DNA from: CAJXSN01 sp947492235
GTDB lineage: Bacteria > Pseudomonadota > Alphaproteobacteria > Sphingomonadales > Sphingomonadaceae
Direction of reading: 5' to 3'
Assembly: GCF_042492175.1 (NCBI RefSeq)
Contig: NZ_CP170453.1
Location: 558,001-622,000, forward strand
DNA: 64,000 bases
Made by a program: the position numbers and the translations under genes. Each line of letters begins with the position of its first letter. The first letter of the stretch is position 1. Of this stretch, positions 18,083 to 26,628 are shown one piece after another. The notes under the pieces were generated by a model that had not been told where the DNA came from, ran no database searches, and saw nothing but the letters and a program-made list of their open reading frames with translations.

Positions 18083-18943
18083 ATGATGGCGCAGAGCAAT
18101 TCCTTCGACATGAGCCGCGCGTGGGAAGAAGCCACCGCGTTGCTGCGCGCGAATATGCAAGTCGTGCTGGGCGTGGCCGGTGTATTCTTCTTCCTGCCCT
18201 ATCTCGCGATCAGCCTGCTGGTGCCCGATATGGGCGCCGTTTTGGGCACCCGGTCGATGGGCAGCGATCCCGATGCAGCAATGGCGGCGATGGAGGCGGC
18301 TTTCCTGCAATATTGGTGGGTCTTCCTGTTGCTGACGGTCATTCAGGCAGCGGGCACGCTGGGGCTGCTGGTCTTGCTGGGGCGTGAAGGCAGGCCGACT
18401 GCCGGTGAGGCGCTGGGCACCGGCATGGCCGGATTGCTGCCTTATCTGGCCGCCAATATTCTGGTCGGTGTGGCACTCGTATTGGTCCTCACTCTGCTGG
18501 TGATGCTGTTCTCGCTCACCGGATCACAGGCCCTCGCCGCATTGCCGATTGTGCTGGCCATTCCCGTAATCATCTATGTCTATGTGAAGATATCGCTGCT
18601 GGCACCCGTGATTGCGGTGGAGGACACGCGCAATCCTGTGGAGGCGGTGCGGCGGTCATGGGGTCTGACCAAGGGCAATTCCTTCCGCTTGTTCCTGTTC
18701 TATTTTCTGCTGATGCTGGCCATCGGAATTGTCGGACTAATCGTGACAATGATTGTCGGGCTCATTCTCGCTCTCGCGGGCGATTCCGTCGCTCTGATCG
18801 GGACTGCGATTATTGGCGCGCTGGTCAATGCGGTCAGCGTGGTGGTGTTCCTCTCCGTCATGGCGGCGGCGCATCGCCAATTGTCGGGCCATGCCACGCG
18901 CGCCAGCATGCCCAGCGTGCCGCGTGTCAAAAAGGACGACTGA
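18083..18943 (+). CDS. Glycerophosphodiesterase-membrane-domain-like integral membrane protein
   Basis: 286 residues with about six hydrophobic segments, and no catalytic phosphodiesterase domain. The pattern WEEATALLRANMQVVLGVAG at the N-terminus, APVIAVEDTRNPVEAVRRSWGLTKGN in the loop (residues ~172-198) and the following long helices fit the membrane domain found in GdpD-type proteins and stand-alone relatives. Function is unknown. GGGAGA precedes the ATG at 18083; longer frames upstream overlap lipB antisense and are rejected. The stop is six bases from the convergent methyltransferase gene. Confidence 0.7.
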   Translation: MMAQSNSFDMSRAWEEATALLRANMQVVLGVAGVFFFLPYLAISLLVPDMGAVLGTRSMGSDPDAAMAAMEAAFLQYWWVFLLLTVIQAAGTLGLLVLLGREGRPTAGEALGTGMAGLLPYLAANILVGVALVLVLTLLVMLFSLTGSQALAALPIVLAIPVIIYVYVKISLLAPVIAVEDTRNPVEAVRRSWGLTKGNSFRLFLFYFLLMLAIGIVGLIVTMIVGLILALAGDSVALIGTAIIGALVNAVSVVVFLSVMAAAHRQLSGHATRASMPSVPRVKKDD

Positions 18944-18949
18944 GGGTAG

Positions 18950-19579
18950 TCAGTCCTTCCAGCCCCAGAACAGCTTGCAGGGCAGGATATTCCAGAACTC
19001 GAACCCGTCATCAATGCGGGCAAACTCCTGCGCCATCAGATCACGCACCGCGGCAGTGAACTGATAGGCCATGAAGGCGCCGCCGGGCCGCAGAATGCGG
19101 TGGGTTGCCGACATGATAGCGGGGCCGACACCGCCGGGCAGCGTGGAGAAAGGCAGGCCGGAGAGAATGTAATCGGCATGGGCATGCCCGCCCGACCGGA
19201 CAATGTCCTCCACATCGGCGGCGGAACCGAGCACGGCGGTGAACCGGCTGTCGCGGATCGTCTGGTTGAGATAATCGACATAAAGCGGGTTGGTATCGAT
19301 CGCGATCAATGCGCCATCGGCTGGGAGCTTCTCCAGCACCGGCAGGCAGAATGTGCCGACGCCGGGGCCGTACTCCACGAAGAGCTTGCAATTCGCCCAG
19401 TCGACCGGCGCGAGCATGTTTTCGACGGTATAGCGCGAGGACGGGATCACCGATCCGACCATGCGCGGGTGTTCGATAAAGCCACGCAGAAAAACGCCCC
19501 ACTGGCCGCCCAGCCGTCCGGCCCGCTCCGCCAGCCGATCCCGCAGGCGGGACAGTGCAAGAAAATCGTTATCGGACAA
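18950..19579 (-). CDS. SAM-dependent methyltransferase, phospholipid N-methyltransferase (PmtA)-like
   Basis: 209 residues. SAM-binding motif I is VEYGPGVGTF and motif II ends in LIAIDTN. The segment IEHPRMVGSVIPSSR just before motif I and LSGLPFSTLP after the fold are typical of PmtA/KsgA-like bacterial phospholipid methyltransferases, which make phosphatidylcholine from phosphatidylethanolamine. Whether this one methylates phospholipid is inference. I place the start at the TTG at 19579 because GGAGGAA lies six bases upstream of it. The longer frame to 19633 starts with another TTG without a ribosome site. Psd (44.7 kb) would supply phosphatidylethanolamine. Confidence 0.75.
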   Translation of the reverse strand: MSDNDFLALSRLRDRLAERAGRLGGQWGVFLRGFIEHPRMVGSVIPSSRYTVENMLAPVDWANCKLFVEYGPGVGTFCLPVLEKLPADGALIAIDTNPLYVDYLNQTIRDSRFTAVLGSAADVEDIVRSGGHAHADYILSGLPFSTLPGGVGPAIMSATHRILRPGGAFMAYQFTAAVRDLMAQEFARIDDGFEFWNILPCKLFWGWKD

Positions 19580-19696
19580 TCTATTCCTCCATTGATCAGC
19601 CGTCAGATTCGCAAAGCCGGCGCGGGTTAGCAAGCCCGTTCATTGCATCACACCATTGCCAGCCGCGCGGACCCGGCGTAGCCCGCCAACATTCTC

Positions 19697-21097
19697 ATGG
19701 CCAATGCCGATCCCCCTCCCCCGCCCATCGCGCAGGCCCCGACGTTGGCGCGCCCGCGCACCATTTCGCGCGGACGGCTGATGCTTTTGTTTACGGTGAT
19801 GCTGGTGACCGCTGCGGGCAACACCGCGATGCAATCGGTGATGCCCAGCATCGGCACGGCGCTGGGCGTATCGGATGTGTGGATCAGCCTCGCTTATAGC
19901 TGGTCGGCGATCCTGTGGGTCACCTGCGCGCCGATCTGGGCCAAGCGCAGCGACAAGCGCGGCCGCAAGGCGATGATGGCCGTGGGCCTGTGGGGCTTTG
20001 CCCTGTCGATGGGTCTGTGCGGACTGGTGCTGTGGGCGGGCCTTGCCGGGTTGATCCCGGCGGTGTGGACGCTGATCCTGTTTGCTCTGGCGCGGTCTTT
20101 CTACGGACTGCTTGGCTCTGCCGCGCCGCCCGCAGTTCAGGCCTATGTGGCGAGCCGGACACCGCGCGCGGAGCGAACCCAGGCGCTTTCGCTGATATCC
20201 TCCAGTTTCGGCCTCGGCACGGTTGTGGGCCCCGCTCTGGCGCCGCTGCTGATCTTCCCGCTGCTCGGCCTGACCGGCCCGTTCATTGCCTTTGCCGCTG
20301 TGGGACTGGTGACGCTGGTGGCGCTGCGACTGCGTCTGCCGAATGACGAGCCGCAATTTGCCGCGCGGGGTACGGCGTTTGACGCGCCTTACGGCAATAG
20401 CGGATCGGCCCGACGTGATCATGCCCGCAAGGGGGAGAATGGCGACAGCACCGACGAAGACGATCACGCCGAGGATGGAGCGCTTCCGGCGGATATACCG
20501 GACCTCCCCTGGCGCGATCCGCGCACGACGCCGTGGTATATTGCCGGGCTGCTGGGCGGCCATGCGCAGGCGATGATTTTGGGCATTTCGGGTTTTCTCG
20601 TGCTCGACAGGCTGGGCTTGCGGGGTGACCCACTTCTGGGCGCAGGACCGGTCGGTATCGTGCTGATGGTGGGCGCAGTTGCGACGCTGCTCGCCCAATG
20701 GGGCCTGATCCCGACGCTGCATCTGGGGCCGCGGGCGGCGACGTTATGGGGCATGGTGCTGGCGATTATCGGTGTGGCACTGTTTGCGGTGGCCGATGAT
20801 CTGCACGCGATTTCGCTCGGCTTCGGGATTGCCTCGCTCGGTTTCGGCCTGTTCCGCCCCGGCTTTACCGCGGGGGCTTCGCTGGCCGTCACCCGGCCCG
20901 AACAGGGGCAGGTGTCTGGCAAGGTCGCGTCGATCAATGGAGCGAGCTTTGTCTATGCGCCTGCACTGGGCGTGTGGCTGTATGGCCATTCCGATTGGCT
21001 GGCCTTTATCACCGTGGTGCTGTTTTGCCTCGTCACGCTGCTGCTCGGCTGGCGCGGATTGCAGGCGGACGAGGATTTGACGCGCGAGCGGACCTAG
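19697..21097 (+). CDS. MFS transporter
   Basis: 466 residues with about 12 membrane helices. The loop between helices 2 and 3 has the MFS motif A form WAKRSDKRGRKAMM, and the segment LGTVVGPALAPLL in helix 5 looks like the antiporter motif C. A long charged central loop (residues ~215-280, rich in Asp/Glu/His) links the two halves. This suggests a drug or small-molecule/H+ antiporter, but the substrate is unknown. The gene is divergent from the methyltransferase at 19579 and convergent with arsC at 21113. Confidence 0.88.
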   Translation: MANADPPPPPIAQAPTLARPRTISRGRLMLLFTVMLVTAAGNTAMQSVMPSIGTALGVSDVWISLAYSWSAILWVTCAPIWAKRSDKRGRKAMMAVGLWGFALSMGLCGLVLWAGLAGLIPAVWTLILFALARSFYGLLGSAAPPAVQAYVASRTPRAERTQALSLISSSFGLGTVVGPALAPLLIFPLLGLTGPFIAFAAVGLVTLVALRLRLPNDEPQFAARGTAFDAPYGNSGSARRDHARKGENGDSTDEDDHAEDGALPADIPDLPWRDPRTTPWYIAGLLGGHAQAMILGISGFLVLDRLGLRGDPLLGAGPVGIVLMVGAVATLLAQWGLIPTLHLGPRAATLWGMVLAIIGVALFAVADDLHAISLGFGIASLGFGLFRPGFTAGASLAVTRPEQGQVSGKVASINGASFVYAPALGVWLYGHSDWLAFITVVLFCLVTLLLGWRGLQADEDLTRERT

Positions 21098-21112
21098 CGC
21101 ACACGGATCGTC

Positions 21113-21457
21113 TCAGAGGATTTCCTCGACCGTTTCCTTGGGTCGGCACAGGCGCACGCCCTTGTCGGTTTCGACCAGCGGCCGTTCGATCAGGATCGGC
21201 TCCGCCACCATTGCGTCCAGCACCGTGTCGGCGTCGGCATCAGGCAGACCGCGCTCGGCCGCATCCGTCCCGCGCATCCGCAGCCCGTCGGCCGGCGACA
21301 TTCCGGCGTCGGCAAACAGCTGGGCCAGCTTGTCCCGGCTTGGCGGCGTCTTGAGATATTCGACCACCGTCACATCCACGCCCCCTCGCTCCTGAAGAAT
21401 CGCCAGCGTATTGCGAGACGTGCCGCATTTCGGGTTGTGCCAGATGGTCGCTTTCAT
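21113..21457 (-). CDS. arsC: Arsenate reductase, glutaredoxin-dependent ArsC type
   Basis: 114-residue thioredoxin-fold ArsC with the active-site Cys in HNPKCGTSRN (residue 10). The usual ArsC elements follow: VEYLKTPPS, RGTD and the C-terminal IERPLVETDKG. The family reduces arsenate to arsenite with glutathione/glutaredoxin; the related YffB/Spx-like group shares this fold, so the activity is likely but not certain. GGAGAG lies upstream of the ATG at 21457. No arsR, arsB or acr3 gene is adjacent, so it is not in a classical ars operon. Confidence 0.85.
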   Translation of the reverse strand: MKATIWHNPKCGTSRNTLAILQERGGVDVTVVEYLKTPPSRDKLAQLFADAGMSPADGLRMRGTDAAERGLPDADADTVLDAMVAEPILIERPLVETDKGVRLCRPKETVEEIL

Positions 21458-21536
21458 GGGGTCTCTCCGGAAACAGGTGTGGCCCATTCTCTAGTCTTCC
21501 GGAAAAACTGCGCCAAGTGCGAATGCAGGGTTGCAA

Positions 21537-21553
21537 TTGCGAATAACTCGCAA
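21537..21553 (+). promoter_or_regulatory. Operator-like dyad 1 (candidate Fur box)
   Basis: Perfect inverted repeat TTGCGA-N5-TCGCAA upstream of the siderophore-type receptor gene. Its form fits an alphaproteobacterial iron-responsive operator, and the downstream gene supports this. Binding by Fur is inferred. Confidence 0.55.
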
Positions 21554-21566
21554 TAGCACGATGCCA

Positions 21567-21583
21567 TTGAGAATTACTCGCAA
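21567..21583 (+). promoter_or_regulatory. Operator-like dyad 2 (candidate Fur box)
   Basis: A second copy, TTGAGA-N5-TCGCAA, begins exactly 30 bases after dyad 1 (three helical turns) and ends 15 bases before the receptor ATG. One base differs from the perfect dyad. Position over the promoter or ribosome-binding region suggests repression. Confidence 0.55.
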
Positions 21584-21598
21584 GAAAGCCTGGCCCCT

Positions 21599-23728
21599 AT
21601 GACGATCTCCCGCCGCACCATCCTGATGACAGGTGCTGCCCTCCTCTCCACCGTGCCGGCCCATGCCAGTGACAGCATGGCCGAAGATAGCCTCGCCGAT
21701 AACCGCCCCGGCGAGATCGTGGTGACCGGGGACGTTCTTTATTCCGACCAGCTTAATTCGGTGAAGACGCCGACGCCGATCATCGACGTCCCGCAGAGCC
21801 TGACGATTACGACCGAGGAAGAAATCCTCGACCGGGGCTTCACCAGCATCGGGCAGATCGTCGATTACACGCCGGGGGTGAACACCTCTCAGGGTGAGGG
21901 GCACCGCGACGCCATCGTGTTTCGCGGCATCCGCTCCACAGCCGATTTCTACATCGACGGTATGCGCGACGACATTCAGTATTATCGCGGCCTGTATAAT
22001 CTGGAGCAGGTGGAAATACTGCGCGGCCCCAACGCGCTGCTGTTCGGGCGCGGCGGCACCGGCGGCATCCTCAACCGTGTGACCAAGAAGGGGCGTCTGG
22101 GCGAGACCTTTGGCGGCGGACAGGTTGCGCTGGACACATTCGGTGAATTCAGTGTGCAGGGCGATCTCAATATCGCCGCATCCGATACCGTCGCGGTGCG
22201 CTTCAATGCAGCCTATGAGGGGCTGAACAATCACCGCGACTTCTACGATGGCGAGCGCATCGGCATCAATCCGACGGTCCGGTTCGCCGTTGGCGAAGCG
22301 ACCACGTTCGACCTGTCCTACGAATATGCCGATCATGACCGCTTCATCGATCGCGGCATTCCGACCGGCACCGATGGTCGCCCCGTGGAAGCATTCAAGG
22401 ATATCGTCTTCGGCGACCCGGAATTGAACTTCACGCGGTTGGAAGCGCATATCGTACGCGCCAATTTGCAGCACCAGTTCTCCGACACCTGGAAAGCCGT
22501 GATCGGCGCGTTCTACGGCGACTACGACAAGGTCTATTCGAACTTCTATGCTTCGGGATACGATCAGGCCAACACGCCGGGCGTGGTGACGACCGATGGA
22601 TATATCGACACCACGCAGCGCGAGAACCTGTCCTTCACGGCCAATCTGGTCGGCGAGTTCGATACCGGCAGCGTGGCGCACACCTTGCTGGTCGGCGGCG
22701 AATATATCGCCACATCCTCGGATCAGGACCGTCTCAATCCGGTGTGGGACCAGACCAGTGACGACAATGAAGTGTTTGCGATCATGCGCCCTCTGGCGCT
22801 GAGCGGCGGAGTGGGCGTCAATGCGGCGGGCAATCCGACGCGGGTCGCCTTCACCAATCTGAACGATTCGACACAGGTCGAACTCGATGTTTTCTCGTTC
22901 TACATCCAGGACGAGATCGAGCTGACCGACTGGCTCAACGTGGTGATCGGCGGGCGCTTCGACAGTTTCGAGATCAAGGTCGATGACCTCAAGAACGGCA
23001 CCTTCCTGACGCGCAAAGACGAGGAATTTTCGCCGCGCGGCGGGATCATTTTCAAGCCGCAGGAAAACCTGTCGATCTATGCAAGCTATTCGGAGACGTT
23101 CCTCCCCCGCTCCGGCGAACAGTTTGCCAGCCTGGGCGGCGGAGCGGATGCGCTCGACCCCGACACCTTCACCAATCTCGAAGCCGGGGTGAAGTGGGAC
23201 TTTGCCGACAGCCTCAGCCTGACGGCGGCCATTTTCGAGATCGAGCAGAGTTCGCCCGAAGTCGACGATACCGATCCGAGCCGTCTGGTGGTGGTCGATT
23301 CGACCATTCAGGGCTTCGAACTGCAGCTGCAAGGCGAGGTAATGCCCGGTTGGACCGTGTCCGCCGGCTACAGCTACCTCGATGGTGAGCAGGTCGACCA
23401 GACCGGAGCAACAGGCCTGCGCCCGCGCGAATTGCCGGAGAACATGTTCTCGATCTGGAATCAGGTGCAGGTGACGGACCGCTTCGGCCTCGGCTTCGGC
23501 CTGACCCATCAGGGCGAGAGTTTCATCGACAATGGCAACAATGCCGTGCTGCCCGCCTATACCCGGCTCGATGCGGCGGCGTTCTACGATGTGAGCGACA
23601 ATCTACGGGTGCAGGTGAATGTCGAGAACCTGACCGACACGCTGTACTTCCCGAATGCCCATGCGACGCATCAGGCAAGCGTGGGTGCGCCGATCAACGC
23701 GCGGTTTGCGATAACCGGTCGCTTCTGA
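21599..23728 (+). CDS. TonB-dependent siderophore receptor
   Basis: 709-residue outer-membrane receptor of the Fiu/FhuE/catecholate type. It has a 23-residue signal peptide with an RR pair and end PAHA, a TonB-box region EIVVTGD at ~39-45, and a plug with VPQSLTITT, QIVDYTPGV, FRGIRSTADFYIDGMRD and ILRGPNALLFGRGGTGG. The 22-strand barrel ends ARFAITGRF with the terminal Phe. It would import a ferric siderophore using TonB. Two dyads lie directly upstream (21537-21583), consistent with iron control. A hairpin follows at 23738. No siderophore synthesis genes are nearby. Confidence 0.93.
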   Translation: MTISRRTILMTGAALLSTVPAHASDSMAEDSLADNRPGEIVVTGDVLYSDQLNSVKTPTPIIDVPQSLTITTEEEILDRGFTSIGQIVDYTPGVNTSQGEGHRDAIVFRGIRSTADFYIDGMRDDIQYYRGLYNLEQVEILRGPNALLFGRGGTGGILNRVTKKGRLGETFGGGQVALDTFGEFSVQGDLNIAASDTVAVRFNAAYEGLNNHRDFYDGERIGINPTVRFAVGEATTFDLSYEYADHDRFIDRGIPTGTDGRPVEAFKDIVFGDPELNFTRLEAHIVRANLQHQFSDTWKAVIGAFYGDYDKVYSNFYASGYDQANTPGVVTTDGYIDTTQRENLSFTANLVGEFDTGSVAHTLLVGGEYIATSSDQDRLNPVWDQTSDDNEVFAIMRPLALSGGVGVNAAGNPTRVAFTNLNDSTQVELDVFSFYIQDEIELTDWLNVVIGGRFDSFEIKVDDLKNGTFLTRKDEEFSPRGGIIFKPQENLSIYASYSETFLPRSGEQFASLGGGADALDPDTFTNLEAGVKWDFADSLSLTAAIFEIEQSSPEVDDTDPSRLVVVDSTIQGFELQLQGEVMPGWTVSAGYSYLDGEQVDQTGATGLRPRELPENMFSIWNQVQVTDRFGLGFGLTHQGESFIDNGNNAVLPAYTRLDAAAFYDVSDNLRVQVNVENLTDTLYFPNAHATHQASVGAPINARFAITGRF

Positions 23729-23737
23729 GCCGCACCG

Positions 23738-23759
23738 CGTCCCCGCGCAGGCGGGGACG
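23738..23759. terminator. Perfect hairpin between convergent genes
   Basis: A 9-bp perfect stem CGTCCCCGC / GCGGGGACG with loop GCAG lies between the convergent receptor and [2Fe-2S] genes. It lacks a T run on either strand, so it may be a terminator of both genes or a copy of a short palindromic repeat. Confidence 0.5.
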
Positions 23760-23763
23760 TGCG

Positions 23764-24306
23764 CTATTCTTCGGGAGGCGTCATTGCAGGAACGGCTTCG
23801 GCCGCGTCCTCAGCGGTAATGCCCGGTGCGGGCGCTGCGCTGATCCGTTCCTCGCGGCGGGTTACGGCTGCGGCGCGCTGGATCGCGCGGACCAGCCGGG
23901 GCTGGACGCCGCACGGGCACAGATTGGGGATCGCCTCACGGATTTCCGCCTCGCTCGGCCCCGCATTGCGGCTGAGCAGCGAAGCAGCGGCCATGGCGAT
24001 ACCGGGGGTGCAGAACCCGCATTGGATAGCCTGCTCTGCCACCAGAGCCTGCTGCACCGGATGCGAGCGGTCGCGCGACAGCCCTTCGATGGTGGTGATA
24101 AACCGCCCTTCCGCCTCGTCGATCGTAATCAGGCAACTGCGCAGTGCAGCCCCGTCGACCAGCACCATGCAGGCGCCGCAATCCCCTTTGCCGCAGCCGT
24201 TTTTGGTGCCGGTGAGGTTGGATGCCTCGCGCAGCGCCCACAGCAATGGCGTGTCCCCGTCGAGCAGATACTCGACGGGCCGGTCATTCACGGTCATGCG
24301 CGGCAC
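23764..24306 (-). CDS. Orphan [2Fe-2S] subunit of xanthine-oxidase-family type
   Basis: 180 residues. The plant-type [2Fe-2S] domain shows NGCGKGDCGACMV (four-Cys pattern with the later Cys in LRSCLI). The second, helical [2Fe-2S] domain shows CGFCTPG and LCPCGVQPR; the last motif is CPCG instead of the usual CRCG. A proline/alanine-rich tail of ~30 residues follows. In this family the subunit carries electrons for a molybdenum hydroxylase, but no large subunit is adjacent. A GTG at 24306 has a good AGGGGGG upstream; an ATG at 24297 is the alternative. It follows the class II aldolase gene by 31 bases on the same strand, so they are probably co-transcribed. Confidence 0.8.
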   Translation of the reverse strand: MPRMTVNDRPVEYLLDGDTPLLWALREASNLTGTKNGCGKGDCGACMVLVDGAALRSCLITIDEAEGRFITTIEGLSRDRSHPVQQALVAEQAIQCGFCTPGIAMAAASLLSRNAGPSEAEIREAIPNLCPCGVQPRLVRAIQRAAAVTRREERISAAPAPGITAEDAAEAVPAMTPPEE

Positions 24307-24337
24307 TGCGCCGCCCCCCTACGCGGTTACGCCCGGC

Positions 24338-25102
24338 TTAGCTGCGCCAGCTATCGTCGATCCGGTCGATCTTGCGCTTCCACGCTTCGAAATCGAACAG
24401 GCCCGCGCCGCCCTGTGTCTGCATCACCGAGATATCGCGCTGGTGCACGTCGACGACTTCGCTCGGCACAACATTGGGGCCGCCCTGGCTCAGCGTGGCA
24501 ATCTGGATCTCGCAGGCGCGCTGGAGCGCCCACATTTTCACGAACATGCCGGGGACCGTCCTGTCCATCACCACCGGGCCATGGTTGCGCAACATCAGGA
24601 TCGAATGGTCACCCAGATTTTGTACCAGCCGCTCGCCCTCTTCCTCGCGCACCGTCACGCCTTCGAAATCGTGATAGCCGATCTGGCCCTGAAAATTGCA
24701 GGCGTAGAAATTGGTCGGCATCAGCCCGTCCTTGTGGCTGCACACCGCCATGGTGGCCGTCGTGTGGACGTGGCAGATCGCATTCGCCTTTTCGCCCAGA
24801 TGCTTGTGGAAATAGGCATGCTGCGTGAAGCCGGCCTTGTTCACCGGATAGGGCGAGCCGCCGATATTGTTGCCCTCGACATCGATCTTCACCAGATTGG
24901 AAGCGGTCACTTCGTCATAGAGCAGTCCGAACGGATTGATCAGAAACGCCCCGTCTTCGCCCGGAACAGCCACGCTGATGTGGTTGTAGATCGATTCCGA
25001 CCAGCCGAGATGGTCGAAGATGCGATAGCATGCGGCGAGGTCGAGACGGGCCTGCCATTCTTCCTTGCTATACTCTTCTTTCGGTTTCAGCTGCGTCGCC
25101 AT
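24338..25102 (-). CDS. Class II aldolase/adducin family protein
   Basis: 254 residues with the zinc-binding pattern of class II aldolases: the HVHTTATMAV pair near the middle and a third histidine in LRNHGPVV. The early segment YNHISVAVPG matches the nucleotide/phosphate-binding loop of the fold. Family members include fuculose-1-phosphate aldolase, dehydratases, decarboxylases and adducin-like proteins without known activity, so the reaction is not defined. GGAGAA lies 7 bases before the ATG. It heads a likely two-gene unit with the orphan [2Fe-2S] gene. Confidence 0.85.
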   Translation of the reverse strand: MATQLKPKEEYSKEEWQARLDLAACYRIFDHLGWSESIYNHISVAVPGEDGAFLINPFGLLYDEVTASNLVKIDVEGNNIGGSPYPVNKAGFTQHAYFHKHLGEKANAICHVHTTATMAVCSHKDGLMPTNFYACNFQGQIGYHDFEGVTVREEEGERLVQNLGDHSILMLRNHGPVVMDRTVPGMFVKMWALQRACEIQIATLSQGGPNVVPSEVVDVHQRDISVMQTQGGAGLFDFEAWKRKIDRIDDSWRS

Positions 25103-25245
25103 GGTCGGTTCTCCTTAAACGGTGTTTGGGAACTTTATCGCACGGGCAGGCGCTATCGCACAAGGTGCTAGCGCCCAGCCCTCCCTTCGTCCCCCTTCCC
25201 TAGGGCACACCCCGCCGCTAACGCGCTGGTGATGAGCGAGATCCG

Positions 25246-26628
25246 ATGAGCCAGAACGCGAAACTGACGCGCGGAAGCATTCCGGGCCATCTTGTCAGCC
25301 AGACGGCTCCGATGATCATCGGAGTGGCCGCGATCATGTCGATCGGTCTGGTGGATTCCTATTTCATCGGCCAGCTGGGCTCGCAGCAACTGGCCGCGAT
25401 TTCTTTCATCTTTCCGATCAGCGTGGCGCTCTCCAGCCTGGGTGTCGGCATCATGGTGGGCATCAATTCGGTGGTCGCGCGGGCGCTCGGCGCAGGCGAT
25501 GATAACCGGGCAGCACGGCGGGCAAATTTCGGGATTGTCTTTGCAGTGGGCTGCGGCGTGGTTCTGGGCCTTGCGCTGTTCGCGCTGATGGACCCGCTGT
25601 TCCGCCTGATGAATGCGGACGAAGCGCTGATGCCGTTCATCCGCACCTATATGCAGCCCTTTGCCATCAGTTTCCCGCTGCTGCTGGCCATCATGGGCAT
25701 CAACGGCGTGCTGCGCGGTCAGGGGGAGGCGCAGAAAACCTCGCTCGTCTCGCTCACCTATGCTGCTGCCAACTGGGTGCTCGATCCGATCCTGATCACC
25801 GGAGCTTTCGGGTTCGAAGGTTTCGGAATTGCCGGGGCGGCCTACGCGACAGCGATTGGCTGGGCCTGCGGGATTGCGATGGCCTTCTACTTGTTGCGGC
25901 GGACCCCGCTGCCGTTCGATCTGAAATTGCTGAAGCGCTGCGGGATCAGCGAGTCGGCCGGTGCCATCCTCAGCGTTGCGGGACCGGCGGCGTTTTCCAA
26001 CGCGATCAATCCCATCGGCCTGTCGATCCTGACCGCGCTCGTGGCCATCGAGGGGCAGGCGGCGGTTGCCGGTTTCGGTGCGGCGGGCCGGTTGCAGAGT
26101 TTCGCCGTGGTGCCGCTCCTCGCCTTGTCGGGGGCAATCGGCGGCATTGTCGGCCAGAACTGGGGCGCCAACAAGCTGGACCGCGCGCGCAAGGCGGTGG
26201 TCTATGCTGGCGTGTTCTCGGTCGGATACGGGCTGGCGATTGCTGCCGTGCTCTTCTCGTTCGGCGAGTGGTTTGCCGATTTCTTCACCGAGGAAGCCGC
26301 CGTGATCGAGCAGTTCGCGCGCTATCTGACAATCGCGGCCTGGGGCTATGCCGGATACGGCCTGCTGATCGTGGGCAATGGCGTCCTCAATTCCGTCGGC
26401 AAGGCCGGGTTGGCACTGGCGCAGAGCTGCGCGCGCGTGTTTCTGGTGATGCTGCCCTTCGCATGGTTCCTGCGCGGCAGCTGGGGGGCGGATGCTGTAT
26501 ACGGAGCCGAACTGGCGGCCAATGTGCTTGGCGGACTCGTTTCGGCGGTGGTGGTCTGGTGGGTGCTGAAGGCCAAACCCGACGCGCGCAAGGACGCAGA
26601 ACCCACTGCGGAAACCCAAGCCGCATGA
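25246..26628 (+). CDS. MATE family efflux transporter
   Basis: 460 residues, about 12 membrane helices in two homologous halves, with MATE features: APMIIGVAAIMSIGLVDSYFIGQLG (read over helix 1), the gene-duplication counterpart AGPAAFSNAINPIG and segments such as GAAYATAIGW. MATE carriers expel cationic compounds in exchange for Na+ or H+. It overlaps the next gene by 4 bases (ATGA), making an operon with the two glycosyltransferase-like genes. That link suggests the cargo may be a product of the neighbouring pathway, which is inference. Confidence 0.9.
   Translation: MSQNAKLTRGSIPGHLVSQTAPMIIGVAAIMSIGLVDSYFIGQLGSQQLAAISFIFPISVALSSLGVGIMVGINSVVARALGAGDDNRAARRANFGIVFAVGCGVVLGLALFALMDPLFRLMNADEALMPFIRTYMQPFAISFPLLLAIMGINGVLRGQGEAQKTSLVSLTYAAANWVLDPILITGAFGFEGFGIAGAAYATAIGWACGIAMAFYLLRRTPLPFDLKLLKRCGISESAGAILSVAGPAAFSNAINPIGLSILTALVAIEGQAAVAGFGAAGRLQSFAVVPLLALSGAIGGIVGQNWGANKLDRARKAVVYAGVFSVGYGLAIAAVLFSFGEWFADFFTEEAAVIEQFARYLTIAAWGYAGYGLLIVGNGVLNSVGKAGLALAQSCARVFLVMLPFAWFLRGSWGADAVYGAELAANVLGGLVSAVVVWWVLKAKPDARKDAEPTAETQAA

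Noticed and set aside
19580..19633. Longer start for the PmtA-like methyltransferase (TTG at 19633)
   Set aside because: The inner TTG at 19579 has GGAGGAA six bases upstream, while the longer start has no ribosome site.
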